Assembly (NCBI RefSeq): GCF_002160755.1
Contig: NZ_NFLE01000008.1
Coordinates: 1-64,000, forward strand
Source of the DNA: Lachnoclostridium sp. An14
GTDB lineage: Bacteria > Bacillota > Clostridia > Lachnospirales > Lachnospiraceae
DNA: 64,000 nucleotides
Direction of reading: 5' to 3'
The notes under the pieces are model-generated. The model was not told the DNA's origin, did not search any database, and saw only the letters and a list, made by a program, of their open reading frames with translations. This document shows positions 1 to 8,132 of this stretch, in pieces (position 1 is the stretch's first letter; every line of letters begins with the position of its first letter). The translations under genes and the position numbers were made by a program.

Positions 1-1
1 A

Positions 2-514
2 CTGCTGACCTGGATCCGAGAAAATCAAAAAAGGAAAGTAGAAGAATGGATTCAGGAAAAGTATGCCCGGTTAACGGAAAGAAAACAGAATAAGCTGCAA
101 AAAGCGTGGAGTTATCTGAGACGGAATTGGAAGGGGATTCAGGAGCGTCTGAAGGAAACAGAGGAAAATATCGGCAGTAGCACGGAAAGCCATGTGAGCC
201 ATATATTGTCGGCCCGAATGAGCAGCAGGCCAATGGGATGGAGTCTAAAAGGAGTCGATCATGTTGCCCAGTTGAGAATCTATTTGAAAAACGGAAGGGA
301 CTTGTCAGAGTTGCTGTTGCCTTTGAAAACGGAAGGGACAGAGGGAGCAGAAAAGGAAGATGAGAAACGGTGCTTTAGTGCGCATGAGATCCTTGCTTGG
401 GAAAAACAAAAGCAAAAGAAAAACGGGAAATACATCGAGGCGTTACAGGCAACAGTGAGCAGACAGACTGGAGCGAAGTTCTATTTCCAATCGGCAATAG
501 CCGGAATATGCTGA
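2..514 (+). CDS. ISLre2-type (UPF0236) transposase, C-terminal part
   Basis: Open from the window edge in the frame starting at base 2 and ending with TGA at 512-514, so only the last 170 codons are present. The stretch SSTESHVSHILSARMSSRPM followed by GWS, GVD and an LRIY block is the conserved tail of the UPF0236/ISLre2 transposase family. The N-terminal two thirds lie outside the window. These proteins mobilise their own insertion sequence. The segment after the stop (515-608) has no gene and probably contains the right end of the element, but no terminal inverted repeat could be paired because the left end is missing. It sits directly against a broken Fic gene, so the element may have truncated that gene. 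Family assignment is from remembered sequence pattern; whether the whole transposase is intact cannot be judged. Confidence 0.8.
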   Translation: MLTWIRENQKRKVEEWIQEKYARLTERKQNKLQKAWSYLRRNWKGIQERLKETEENIGSSTESHVSHILSARMSSRPMGWSLKGVDHVAQLRIYLKNGRDLSELLLPLKTEGTEGAEKEDEKRCFSAHEILAWEKQKQKKNGKYIEALQATVSRQTGAKFYFQSAIAGIC

Positions 515-608
515 CAGGAATGAGGAAAAGTGACAGGTGGAGTCTGCCTATATGGTTCCCCAGGTAGAGTTACACCATCGTTTTATTCCGTTTTATTTGA
601 TGAAATGA

Positions 609-1345
609 ATGATGTGTGGTATGATAAAAATAATGATTGACCATGTGGCGGAAATTCCTTATTCCACGGACAGTCTCCTGACTGCCCATGGCATTATGGC
701 ACGGGGGTTGATGGAAGAGTTCGGCGTATTCCGCAGCCGCTCTGTGAGTGTGGTAGACAACGAAGGGCAAGTCCTGCATTTCGGTACATTTCCGCAGTAT
801 GTCCCGGACCTAGTGATAGAACTGATGGACTGGGCAAAGACCAACGAGGTGTACATACGGATTCACAGCTGCCTGATCCACTATGAGCGGGAACTGATAT
901 ATTCCTTTGCCGATGGAAATGGGTGTGTGGGCCGCTTGTGGCATACGCTGTTGCTTTTCAAATGAAATTCGGCGTTTACCTGGCTCCCAGTAGAATCTAT
1001 TATCCATGATTGACAGCAGGAGTATTATGCAGCCATCAATGTTCCCAATGACGCGGTAGAATCTACACTATTTATTGAGTTCATGCTCTCACCCATCAAA
1101 GTATCACTTGTGGATGTGATTAGTGCGAGTGATGAAATGAGCAAAAGATGGACAAGGCAACCCTTCGTTGGAACAAGATTCAGGAGTATCTAAAAACTCA
1201 CGATTATATCATGAATGCCGATGTGCGGGAACTGTGTGGGGTGTCGGCGGCAACGGAGAATCGGATTCTTGCTACGCTTGTGGACAACAAGAAACTAACA
1301 AAGTGCTATGAACATGGGTATCGGTCTTATAGATTAAAAATATAA
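609..1345 (+). pseudogene. Fic-family protein remnant (two stops, one frameshift, 5' loss)
   Basis: The reading frame from 609 encodes a Fic-protein core: LLTAHGIMARGL, FRSRSVSVVD, FGTFPQYVPDLV and a degraded Fic motif SFADGNGCVGRLWHT in which the usual catalytic His (HxFxDGNGRxxR) is Tyr and an Arg is Cys. TGA at 963-965 stands where family members have Trp, and TGA at 1011-1013 stands where HDR is expected; past them the same frame still reads as Fic (WLPVESIIHD, QQEYYAAIN, STLFIEFMLSPIK). Near 1146-1148 one base is lost and the coding frame continues from 1148 as a winged-helix tail (DKATLRWNKIQEYL, DVRELCGVSAATENRIL). The N-terminal domain is absent upstream. Intact homologues AMPylate target proteins; this copy is very unlikely to be active. 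It lies next to the transposase fragment. Confidence 0.85.
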
Positions 1346-1385
1346 ATGTTCCGAACAAACATACTGCTTAGATAGAAATGGGTAG

Positions 1386-2246
1386 GTGAATCGCATGAAC
1401 GAAATTTTTGACAAGTTGATTAAATCAAAAATAGAGCAATTTGAATATGATTATATCAATCTTTCAAGGCAAATATTCGTAAATAGTGAAGGAAAACTAA
1501 TTAATCCCGGAGAATTTGGCGTGTACCGAGAGGGTATAATAAAGAATTTTTTGTCCCCGTTTTTGCCAACACGATTGGCAATTGGAAGCGGATTTATTAT
1601 TACTTCCAAGAATAGGATTAGCACGCAGTGTGACATTATTATCTACGATAGAGAACATACTCCCCTTATTGAGAATAACGAACAGCGCTTTTTCCCGGTT
1701 GAATGCGTTGCGGGTGTTATTGAAGTAAAGTCAAAGTTAACAAAATCAACCTTAAAAGAAGCATTGGTTAAATTGTCCGCCATTAAAGATCTGCGAAACG
1801 ATATTGGATCTAATCCATACATTTTTAAGGACTATGAAGATGACACAAAGTTTGATGCCAAACTGAAAGTTCGGGATCAGATGGCTACATTCCTTATTTG
1901 CGAGAGCATTGACATTGATATTGCGAAAGAGATAGATACTATGTTTGCTGATATATACGCAGGAATAGACAAATCTCTTTTTCACAATATGATTCTATCA
2001 CTAAATGATTGTTGCTTTGCATATTTTGAAGGTGATAAACTAATGTATCGTGCGTACTTTAACTATGCCAAATCTACATTCAAAAACGAGTGTATCTTCC
2101 CTCACGAGCTTGGTTATAAAAAAGAACATATCCTTATGTTTCTGAACTATTTTTATATGATAATTTCGTCTGTATCCATCATGGATATTGAAATTACAAG
2201 TTACCTTGGATCAAAAAGACTTAAAAAAACTCTTAAAGAAACATAA
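1386..2246 (+). CDS. DUF6602 domain protein (nuclease-fold-like, function unknown)
   Basis: 286 aa starting at GTG 1386 (GGTAG-like ribosome site); an internal ATG at 1395 is the alternative start. Residues about 35-125 match the DUF6602 pattern: FGVYREGIIKNFLSPFLP, GSGFIIT, QCDIIIYD and PVECVAGVIEVKSKLTKS. The D...E-x-K arrangement (CDIIIYD then IEVKSKL) resembles a PD-(D/E)XK nuclease core, which is inference from motif only. The rest has no recognised domain. Base composition is clearly AT-rich compared with the GC-rich core to its right, a sign of recent transfer, and its neighbours are a transposase piece and a dead Fic gene. DUF6602 proteins are often found in accessory and defence-type neighbourhoods; no partner gene is visible here. 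It is followed by a strong terminator. Confidence 0.8.
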   Translation: MNRMNEIFDKLIKSKIEQFEYDYINLSRQIFVNSEGKLINPGEFGVYREGIIKNFLSPFLPTRLAIGSGFIITSKNRISTQCDIIIYDREHTPLIENNEQRFFPVECVAGVIEVKSKLTKSTLKEALVKLSAIKDLRNDIGSNPYIFKDYEDDTKFDAKLKVRDQMATFLICESIDIDIAKEIDTMFADIYAGIDKSLFHNMILSLNDCCFAYFEGDKLMYRAYFNYAKSTFKNECIFPHELGYKKEHILMFLNYFYMIISSVSIMDIEITSYLGSKRLKKTLKET

Positions 2247-2316
2247 TGATGAATGGCCATCTATCCTCAATTTCTCACCGCTTACAATAATCGAGAAACT
2301 ACCCAAGTTACGAATG

Positions 2317-2365
2317 AAACCCGGAAAACCTGTCCACATCAGACTTTCCGGGTTTCGTTTTTTTT
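2317..2365 (+). terminator. Rho-independent terminator after the DUF6602 gene
   Basis: Perfect 11-bp stem AAACCCGGAAA (2317-2327) / TTTCCGGGTTT (2345-2355) followed by a T-rich run to 2365. It separates the AT-rich accessory patch from the GC-rich genes to the right. Confidence 0.85.
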
Positions 2366-2402
2366 GAATGGACCGGGAGCGGACGGATTCCCCAACCGCC
2401 TA

Positions 2403-2431
2403 TTGAAAATACCGGGATCCTGTGATACACT
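2403..2431 (+). promoter_or_regulatory. Putative sigma-A promoter for DUF4190-DUF975
   Basis: TTGAAA (2403-2408), 17-bp spacer, TACACT (2426-2431), 31 bp before the ATG at 2462. The -35 is good, the -10 is moderate. Confidence 0.5.
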
Positions 2432-2461
2432 GACCTATATTTTTAAAAAGGAGTGAGGAAC

Positions 2462-2782
2462 ATGGATCAAAATAGAGAATTTTTCCAGGAACCGGCGCCG
2501 TTTGCGGAGAACCGCCCGTTTTCGGACGGCCCGGAAATGCCGCCGAAGAACAACATGGCCACGGCCTCCCTGGTACTAGGAATCTGTTCCCTTTTGGGGA
2601 TTTGCTGTATGGGGATCGGAGGCATGATCTTAGGGAGCCTGGCGATGATCTGCGGGCTCCAGTCGAAGACCGGGGATCATCTTGAGACGAAGGCGGTGGC
2701 CGGGGTCGTGACGGGAACGCTGGGGCTGGTGCTGTCCATTGTGGTGCTGGTCCTGCTGATTGTGGCGGGCAGTACATACTAG
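2462..2782 (+). CDS. DUF4190-type small membrane protein
   Basis: 106 aa. ATG 2462 is preferred over an upstream in-frame GTG (2453) because AAGGAG lies about 9 bases before the ATG. The first 30 residues are acidic and proline-rich and probably cytosolic, followed by NNMATASLVLGICSLLG and two hydrophobic segments (about residues 33-60 and 80-104) separated by a short charged loop. This two-helix layout with the start of the first helix reading ASLVLGI is the DUF4190 pattern. Function is unknown; family members are often attached to zinc ribbons or secretion-related proteins. Translation appears linked to the DUF975 gene 12 bases downstream. Confidence 0.75.
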   Translation: MDQNREFFQEPAPFAENRPFSDGPEMPPKNNMATASLVLGICSLLGICCMGIGGMILGSLAMICGLQSKTGDHLETKAVAGVVTGTLGLVLSIVVLVLLIVAGSTY

Positions 2783-2794
2783 GAGGTGACAGAC

Positions 2795-3592
2795 ATGGAG
2801 AGAGGATTGAAGACATCAGAATTAAAAGGGATGGCAAGGCGCGTCCTTGTGGGAAAATACGGCATTTCAGCAGGGCTTTTGACGGTGATGGCCCTGGTGT
2901 GCATGGGAGGCGGCGTGTTGATTTTTGCCCCCGTTTTCGTAATGGCCGGCATGGCGGTGGCCAGTGACATAAACTCGTCCAACGGGATTGCGCTGATTTT
3001 GGGAACTTACGGAGTCATTCTGCTGCTGGCGTTTGTGTTTAATATGGTTTACGCTCTGTTTACGGCAGGATCTGTCCGGTTTTTCTACAACGTCTGCACC
3101 GGCCAGCCCTACGGGATCGGGGATCTTTTATTTGCCTTTAAAAACAGATGGTACCGCTTTGTAGGGCTGAATCTGATCGTCTCCCTGGTGGGCGTGGTGA
3201 TGAACATCCCCTACCTGGTGGTGATGGTGGCGGCGGAGCTGGAGCCCTGGGCGGAGTGGCTGCAGGTGCTGGAGTTTCTGCTGATGATTCTGGGCACGGT
3301 GCTGGGCATTGTGTTTCAGCTGTTTTTCGGCCTGGCCAGCCTGATTCTGGTGGAGGACCGGCAGAAGGGCGTGTTCGTGTCCATGGGAGAGAGCGCAAGG
3401 CTGATGCGGGGAAACGTGCTGCGGTTGATTGTGCTGGGGCTGTCCTTTTTAGGGAGCATCCTCCTTTCTGTTCTGAGCTGCTATCTGGGCTTTTTGTGGA
3501 CGGTGCCTTATATGAGCTGCGCCTACATTTATTTCTATTTGGATATTAAGAGGCGGCGGGAAGGGGAGTATGTTTCCGGCGCGGAAATGTGA
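2795..3592 (+). CDS. DUF975 family integral membrane protein
   Basis: 265 aa from ATG 2795, preceded by a perfect AGGAGGTGA site; the in-frame GTG at 2786 overlaps that site and is rejected. The N-terminus TSELKGMARRVLVGKYG is the DUF975 signature, followed by about six hydrophobic segments (roughly residues 25-50, 65-90, 118-140, 150-175, 205-225, 230-250) and a charged C-terminus. DUF975 members are polytopic membrane proteins of unknown role in Firmicutes. It is probably co-transcribed with the DUF4190 gene and ends at a strong terminator. Confidence 0.8.
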   Translation: MERGLKTSELKGMARRVLVGKYGISAGLLTVMALVCMGGGVLIFAPVFVMAGMAVASDINSSNGIALILGTYGVILLLAFVFNMVYALFTAGSVRFFYNVCTGQPYGIGDLLFAFKNRWYRFVGLNLIVSLVGVVMNIPYLVVMVAAELEPWAEWLQVLEFLLMILGTVLGIVFQLFFGLASLILVEDRQKGVFVSMGESARLMRGNVLRLIVLGLSFLGSILLSVLSCYLGFLWTVPYMSCAYIYFYLDIKRRREGEYVSGAEM

Positions 3593-3610
3593 AGAAAGAG
3601 ATAAGACGAA

Positions 3611-3657
3611 CCCCTGCCGGAACCTGGTGGAAATGCCTGGTTCCGGCAGGGGTTTTT
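3611..3657 (+). terminator. Rho-independent terminator after DUF975 gene
   Basis: 14-bp perfect stem CCCCTGCCGGAACC (3611-3624) / GGTTCCGGCAGGGG (3639-3652) followed by TTTTT. The stop codon of the DUF975 gene is 19 bases upstream. Confidence 0.9.
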
Positions 3658-3658
3658 A

Positions 3659-3745
3659 TGTTGTGGGAAACGGCGTTCCCTGTGCCTTATGCTGTGAAAG
3701 TTTCCGGCGTCAATGTGGGCTGCTGGGCGCACTTTAAGACGCGGG
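3659..3745. repeat. Degenerate copy of the dispersed intergenic repeat
   Basis: Contains GGGAAACGGCGTTCCC, AAAGTTTCCGGCG, GGGCTGCTGGG and GCGCACTTT in the same order as the better copies at 11567 and 57060, but with many changes. Weakest member of the family. Confidence 0.4.
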
Positions 3746-3763
3746 AGAAACCGCGTGTCCCCT

Positions 3764-5284
3764 CTATGCGCCTGCCAGGCTGTTTTCCGGCGGCAGAAAT
3801 GTTTCTGACAGTCCATTTTCCGGCGGGGCGTAAAGTTCCAGAAGGTCTGTCTCCAGCACCCGCTCCCCCGTTTCCCGGTCGAACACGTCAAAGGCGGTTT
3901 CCAGGCGGTTTTCCTTTTCCAGGTATTCATAGAAAAAGAGCTGTTCCGCCGCCTGCTTTCCGGGAAGAACGTCCACGTAGAAGGAGGGGGACACGCTCGT
4001 TCCGTCCACCATGGCGTGGACGCCGTAGACGGTGACAGCGGTGTCCCGGTGGTTTTCCACCAGGAGGAGAGGGCCGTCCTCCGGCATCAGATCGCTGGTT
4101 TCCGGGATGGGGAGAACGGAAACGGTGACGCCGTTTTCTTCAAAGATAACCTGGCGCTCCGGAAGGGGAGGAAGGCTGTCCTCCCCGGCATCGGTGAGGA
4201 TAGAAACCGGCCCGGACTGAAACAGGAGCCGTCCGTCCTCCGCGTCGTAGGCTGAAAAACTGGTTTCTACCTGGCTGACGGTGCGGATGCCGCAGATGTT
4301 TAAGCCGTAGCCGTTTAAGTCCAGGGTGGAGGTGGAAACGGCTCCGTCCTCCACGTCGGCGTAGAAGTCGGCGTAGTTCATATAGCCGTTTACGGAGGAG
4401 TCCTCCGCCTGTACATAGATGTCCCGGCCGGTGGCATTTTCCACGGAGAGGGTGATCTCCGGGCCCCAGGAGCCGTCGGCAAAGAAGGCGGTGGCGGTGA
4501 TGGAGATTCCGTCCTGGGAAACCAGCTCCTGGAGGGGCAGCTCCACCTGGGTGAAGGGGCCGTACTCCGACGGGCCGTCCCAGTCCTCCTCCCAATCTTC
4601 CTCCCAGTCCCCGGATTCCGACAGGTCTGGCGGAAACGCCACTAAGATGGACAGGCCAGCGATCAGAACCAGGTGAATGATGGAGATGATCAGGGCGGCT
4701 TTGGCCAGGGTGTGGCTGTGTTTCCGGTCGTGGATGCCTAAGTCCACGATGGCCAGGATCAGCCCCACACAGTTGCAGAGGAAGGAAAAAATCAGCGCCA
4801 GGATGCTGAGCACGGACGGAGGCAGGGACTGTTTCTGCTGCGGACAGGAGCCAGGATCACAGGCCGTTGGGGGATGAGGCTCCTGGGCTGAGGCAGAATC
4901 CCGCTGCCACTCCATTCCTTCCGGCGGCATGGAGGAGGCGTCGGAGCCGGTGCCGTCAGAGGTGGGAATAGAGTCGGAGCCGGTGCCGTAGGGGGAAGAC
5001 ATAGAGTCAGAGCCGGTGTCGCCTGGTGAGGACGGAGAATCGAAGTCCGTGTCACCAGGAGAGGGCATGGAATCCGAGCCACCTGGCGGAACCAGGGAAT
5101 CGCAGTCTGCCGAAACAGGATCCGTTTCCAAACATTCGTCCGCCCTGTGAGATTCCCGGTGTCCGTTTTCATATTCCGCCGGTGGGGCTGTCTGGTCCAC
5201 GGGCCTCATGGCGACGCCGCAGAAGGGGCAGTTTCCCGCCGCTCCGTTTGCCGTCAGGCCGCATTTGGGACATTTTATGGTCAT
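3764..5284 (-). CDS. Zinc-ribbon membrane protein with Ser/Asp-rich linker and extracellular domain
   Basis: 506 aa, start ATG at 5284 with AAAGGAGA just upstream. Residues 5-22 form a zinc ribbon (CPKC, ten residues, CPFC). Residues about 45-130 are a low-complexity stretch with repeated GTGSDS and SPGDT units, rich in Ser, Asp, Gly and Pro. Two hydrophobic helices follow (about residues 150-180 and 190-215, with SVLSILALIFSFLCNCVGLI), resembling the DUF4190 pair, then an acidic segment (DWEEDWEEDWD) and a roughly 280-residue region with no recognised domain, predicted outside the cell from topology. Family proteins of this shape are common in gut clostridia and uncharacterised. It is read convergently with the DUF975 gene and in the same direction as the PHP gene upstream of it. 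Confidence 0.7.
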   Translation of the reverse strand: MTIKCPKCGLTANGAAGNCPFCGVAMRPVDQTAPPAEYENGHRESHRADECLETDPVSADCDSLVPPGGSDSMPSPGDTDFDSPSSPGDTGSDSMSSPYGTGSDSIPTSDGTGSDASSMPPEGMEWQRDSASAQEPHPPTACDPGSCPQQKQSLPPSVLSILALIFSFLCNCVGLILAIVDLGIHDRKHSHTLAKAALIISIIHLVLIAGLSILVAFPPDLSESGDWEEDWEEDWDGPSEYGPFTQVELPLQELVSQDGISITATAFFADGSWGPEITLSVENATGRDIYVQAEDSSVNGYMNYADFYADVEDGAVSTSTLDLNGYGLNICGIRTVSQVETSFSAYDAEDGRLLFQSGPVSILTDAGEDSLPPLPERQVIFEENGVTVSVLPIPETSDLMPEDGPLLLVENHRDTAVTVYGVHAMVDGTSVSPSFYVDVLPGKQAAEQLFFYEYLEKENRLETAFDVFDRETGERVLETDLLELYAPPENGLSETFLPPENSLAGA

Positions 5285-5317
5285 AGCTGGTTCTCCTTTC
5301 GTAAGGTCAGAGGAAGG

Positions 5318-6226
5318 TTACGGCTCTGCCGGTTCTCCTGGGAAAAATTCCTGGCTGAGGAGGCGGTAAAGGCCGTCCTGGCCGAAATCCCCGTCCCGGA
5401 ATCCCAGGCGCACCGCCGGCTTTGTCTTTCCGTGGAAATCGCTGCCGATGGTTTTTAAAAGCCCGATCCGATCCGCCAGCCCTCCGAAATACTCCAGATC
5501 CTCCGGGCTGTGGTAGCTGCTGTACACCTCCATGCCCCGCATTCCCGCCTCCGCCATCTGACGGATGCGGGCCTCGTCCCGGCCCACAGTGATGGCCGGG
5601 TGGGCCAGCACGGAGAATCCGCCGGTCTCCAGAATCAGCTGGTTTGCCTCGTGGAAGGAGATATAGTGAGTGGGAATAAATCCAGGGGTTCCCTGGGAAA
5701 AATAGTCCCAGTAAAAGTTTACGAAGGGATTGTCACTGCGGTTTCCGCCGGCCTGGTATGGGGTCAGAATGGGATTTTCCAGGTTCCGGCTGTCGGATAA
5801 AGCCGTTTCGCCGATGATTTCCCCGGTGATGATGCCGTCGTGGGCCAGTTCCAGGCAAACCTCATCGTTAAACTGAAGTCCCAGCTCCCGGTGGGCAAAC
5901 TCCAGCATCCGGCCGGATTTTTTCCGTTCCTGCGCCAGCACGTCCTCCTCCAGCTCTTTAAAACGCCGGTCCGTCCAGTCGATGCCGTAGCCCAGCAGAT
6001 GGAGGTAAATCCCATCCAGAATGCAGTCCAGCTCCGTGCCGGGGATGAGGCGGATGCCGGCTAACTTGGCGGCTTCCATAGCGGGAGCGATACCCCGGAC
6101 GCAGTTGTGGTCGGTGACGGCGATCAGGCGCAGGTTCGCCTGGCTGCACAGGCCGATCAGGGTTTCTGGGGAAAACTCCCCGTCTGTGCTGAAAAACGTG
6201 TGCATATGTAAATCAACGATGCTCAT
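5318..6226 (-). CDS. PHP-domain metal-dependent phosphoesterase
   Basis: 302 aa from the ATG at 6226, chosen over an upstream in-frame ATG (6295) because AAAGGAA lies 6-12 bases before it and because family members start with the first metal-binding strand. Motifs: DLHMHTFFSTDG at residues 5-16 (HxH metal ligands), VTDHNC near residue 38, GTELD near residue 66, LGYG, and a late LAHPA and GSDFHGK. These are the histidine and acidic ligands of the PHP trinuclear metal site. Related proteins include RNase AM/nucleoside 3',5'-bisphosphate phosphatases (TrpH/YciV); exact substrate is not clear. It is 33 bases upstream of the zinc-ribbon gene and may share its transcript. Confidence 0.85.
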   Translation of the reverse strand: MSIVDLHMHTFFSTDGEFSPETLIGLCSQANLRLIAVTDHNCVRGIAPAMEAAKLAGIRLIPGTELDCILDGIYLHLLGYGIDWTDRRFKELEEDVLAQERKKSGRMLEFAHRELGLQFNDEVCLELAHDGIITGEIIGETALSDSRNLENPILTPYQAGGNRSDNPFVNFYWDYFSQGTPGFIPTHYISFHEANQLILETGGFSVLAHPAITVGRDEARIRQMAEAGMRGMEVYSSYHSPEDLEYFGGLADRIGLLKTIGSDFHGKTKPAVRLGFRDGDFGQDGLYRLLSQEFFPGEPAEP

Positions 6227-6301
6227 AGAGATTCCTTTCCGCAGCCCGCCTGTTTTGCTTTTCCGGGCTGCCAGAGCACTTTTGTAAAGCGCCACGACTT
6301 T

Positions 6302-6331
6302 ATTTTACCATCGCGGACGGCGGTTTTGCAA
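6302..6331 (-). promoter_or_regulatory. Putative sigma-A promoter for the PHP gene
   Basis: On the minus strand TTGCAA (6331-6326), 18-bp spacer, TAAAAT (6307-6302), about 75 bases before the ATG at 6226. Confidence 0.55.
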
Positions 6332-6415
6332 GAGAGGACGGGGAATTTTACGGGGCTTTCACAATCCCTTTCCCATTGGCATAAACTGGTCGTAAGAGGC
6401 TTTAGGAGGCGGCGG

Positions 6416-6676
6416 ATGAGGATTTGCGAGCTCAAACGGAAAGAGGTCATCAACATCAACGACTGCAAGCGGCTGGGATTCGTGGGGGACGTGGATTTTG
6501 ACATCCACACCGGCTGCATCTGCGCCCTGATTGTGCCGGGGCCGGGCTGCATCTGCGGCTTTCTGGGCCATGAAAAGGAGTACGTGATCCCCTTCTGCGA
6601 CATCTGCCAGATCGGCGAGGACATTATTCTGGTGGATGTGAAACGGAAGGATGTGGAGGAGAAGTGCAGGGATTAA
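6416..6676 (+). CDS. YlmC/YmxH family PRC-barrel protein
   Basis: 86 aa. ATG 6416 is preceded by AGGAGGCGG; the longer frame from 6326 has no ribosome site and no similarity. MRICELKRKEVININDC, LGFVGDVDFD and the closing EDIILVDV are the YlmC/YmxH sporulation-associated pattern, a short PRC-barrel-like beta domain. Two cysteines (GCICAL) and a Gly/Cys-rich turn occur in the middle. Members are conserved in spore-forming clostridia and are named after Bacillus sporulation genes, but their biochemical role is not established. It stands alone between a divergent PHP gene and a GNAT gene. Confidence 0.85.
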   Translation: MRICELKRKEVININDCKRLGFVGDVDFDIHTGCICALIVPGPGCICGFLGHEKEYVIPFCDICQIGEDIILVDVKRKDVEEKCRD

Positions 6677-6868
6677 AAAGAGATGGAAGGCGGCGGGGCT
6701 CTGTGATAAAATGGGAGGATCAAAGGAGACAGGCGGTCTTCCCGGGGAAAATGACAGGGCAACATGACAGGGAGCCGCCCCGCCAGGCGGCCGCAAAACC
6801 GGAAAGGACGGCCAGCCTGAGAACGGGGAACCATCCGCCCTTCCGCGAAAAACCGAAAGGAGGATACC

Positions 6869-7504
6869 ATGATTACCATTCGAAATGAGACACCAACCGA
6901 TTACCGGGCAGTGGAGGAACTGATCCGCCGCTCCTTCTGGAACCAGTACGTGCCGGGCTGCCACGAGCATTACCTGGCTCATATCATCCGCCCCCACAGG
7001 GATTTCCTGCCGGAGCTGGATCTGGTGCTGGAACTGGACGGGCAGATCATCGCCTCCGTCATGTACACCAGGGCGCGGCTGGTGGACAAGTCCGGGGAGG
7101 AGAAATCCATTCTCACCTTCGGCCCTTTTTGCACCGCCCTGGAGTATCAGCGTCAGGGCTACGGAAAACGGCTGCTGGAGGAGTCCCTGGCCAGGGCAGA
7201 GCGCCTGGGCGGCGAGGCCGTGGTGATTTTCGGCAGCCCCGCCAACTACGTAAGCCGCGGGTTCCAGAGCTGCAAAAAATACCAGGTGAGCCTGGAAGGA
7301 GGGACGTACCCGGCGGCCATGCTGGTAAAGGAGTTAAAACCCGGCGTCCTGGCCGGACGGAAATGGACGTATGTTCAGAGCCCGGCCTTCGACTTTGACG
7401 AGGGGGAGGCGGAGGCCTTTGACCGGCAGTTTGCACCTATGGAAAAGGGCTGGCAGCCCAGCCAGGAGGAATTTTACATCCTTTCAAACGCCGCGCTGCT
7501 GTAG
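6869..7504 (+). CDS. GNAT family N-acetyltransferase (YhbS-like)
   Basis: 211 aa, start ATG 6869 behind AAAGGAGG. The GNAT fold is visible as IRNETPTDYRAVEELIRRSF at the N-terminus, ITFGPFCTALEYQRQGYGKRLL (acetyl-CoA pyrophosphate loop, RQGYGK) near residues 85-105, and a later GGEAVVIFGSPANYVSRGF block with the Tyr/Gly pattern of motif B. The C-terminal 50 residues carry an acidic extension. YhbS-like members acetylate small molecules or proteins; the substrate is unknown. The 190 bases upstream (6677-6868) hold no gene and no clear regulatory element. Confidence 0.8.
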   Translation: MITIRNETPTDYRAVEELIRRSFWNQYVPGCHEHYLAHIIRPHRDFLPELDLVLELDGQIIASVMYTRARLVDKSGEEKSILTFGPFCTALEYQRQGYGKRLLEESLARAERLGGEAVVIFGSPANYVSRGFQSCKKYQVSLEGGTYPAAMLVKELKPGVLAGRKWTYVQSPAFDFDEGEAEAFDRQFAPMEKGWQPSQEEFYILSNAALL

Positions 7505-7597
7505 ACCGGCGGCGGGAACAGAGACGTTTACCAGGCCTGGTAGCCGTGAATTTCCGGAAATGCGGGGGCTGGGGACGCCTGTAAAACAGGAAAATAC

Positions 7598-7626
7598 TTG
7601 CGGATTTCTCCGCCCTAAGGTAAAAT
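7598..7626 (+). promoter_or_regulatory. Sigma-A promoter for nrdR-yqeG-aroEK-aroQ
   Basis: TTGCGG (7598-7603), 17-bp spacer, TAAAAT (7621-7626), 51 bases before the nrdR start. The genes that follow overlap or abut, so this likely drives the run to aroQ. Confidence 0.6.
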
Positions 7627-7676
7627 AAATGAAAATATCGGGGCCGAAAGGGCGCCCGCACTCAGGAGGAAACACC

Positions 7677-8129
7677 GTGAAATGTCCATTTTGTAATGCT
7701 GCCGATACCAAAGTGATTGATTCCAGACCGGCGGACGACAACAGCTCCATCCGCCGCCGCAGACAGTGTGAAACCTGCGGAAAGCGTTTCACCACATACG
7801 AAAAACTGGAAACCATGCCTCTCATGGTGATCAAGAAGGATAATTCCAGAGAGACCTACGACCGGGCCAAAATCGAGGCGGGCATCATCCATTCCTGCCA
7901 CAAGCGCCCCGTTTCCACCCAGCAGATCAACTCCATGATTGATTCCATCGAGACGGAGATTTTCAACCGGGAGGAGCGGGAGATCGAGACCTCTGCCATC
8001 GGTGAGCTGGTGATGAAAAAGCTCAAGGATTTAGACGAGGTGGCCTATGTGCGTTTCGCCTCCGTTTACCGGGAATTTAAGGACGTGAATACATTTATGG
8101 AGGAGATCAGCAAGCTGCTGAAAAAATAG
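7677..8129 (+). CDS. nrdR: Transcriptional repressor NrdR
   Basis: 150 aa, matching the usual family length, from GTG 7677 (MKCPFC) with AGGAGG 7-12 bases upstream; the frame from 7629 would add 16 unlike residues. The zinc ribbon is CPFC and CETCGKRFTTYE (residues 3-40) with SRPADDNSSIRRRRQC between, and the ATP-cone domain follows (MVIKKDNSRETYDRAKIEAG). NrdR senses dATP/ATP and represses ribonucleotide reductase genes by binding NrdR boxes. No ribonucleotide reductase gene is in the window. It is 3 bases from yqeG and shares its transcript. Confidence 0.97.
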   Translation: MKCPFCNAADTKVIDSRPADDNSSIRRRRQCETCGKRFTTYEKLETMPLMVIKKDNSRETYDRAKIEAGIIHSCHKRPVSTQQINSMIDSIETEIFNREEREIETSAIGELVMKKLKDLDEVAYVRFASVYREFKDVNTFMEEISKLLKK

Positions 8130-8132
8130 CCT

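Noticed and set aside
1-2365. Complete defence island or prophage edge
   Set aside because: Only a transposase end, a dead Fic gene and one DUF6602 gene are present; no integrase, att repeat, restriction or CRISPR gene is found.
2253-2456. 67-residue open frame
   Set aside because: It runs through a strong terminator hairpin and the next promoter, and has no ribosome site.
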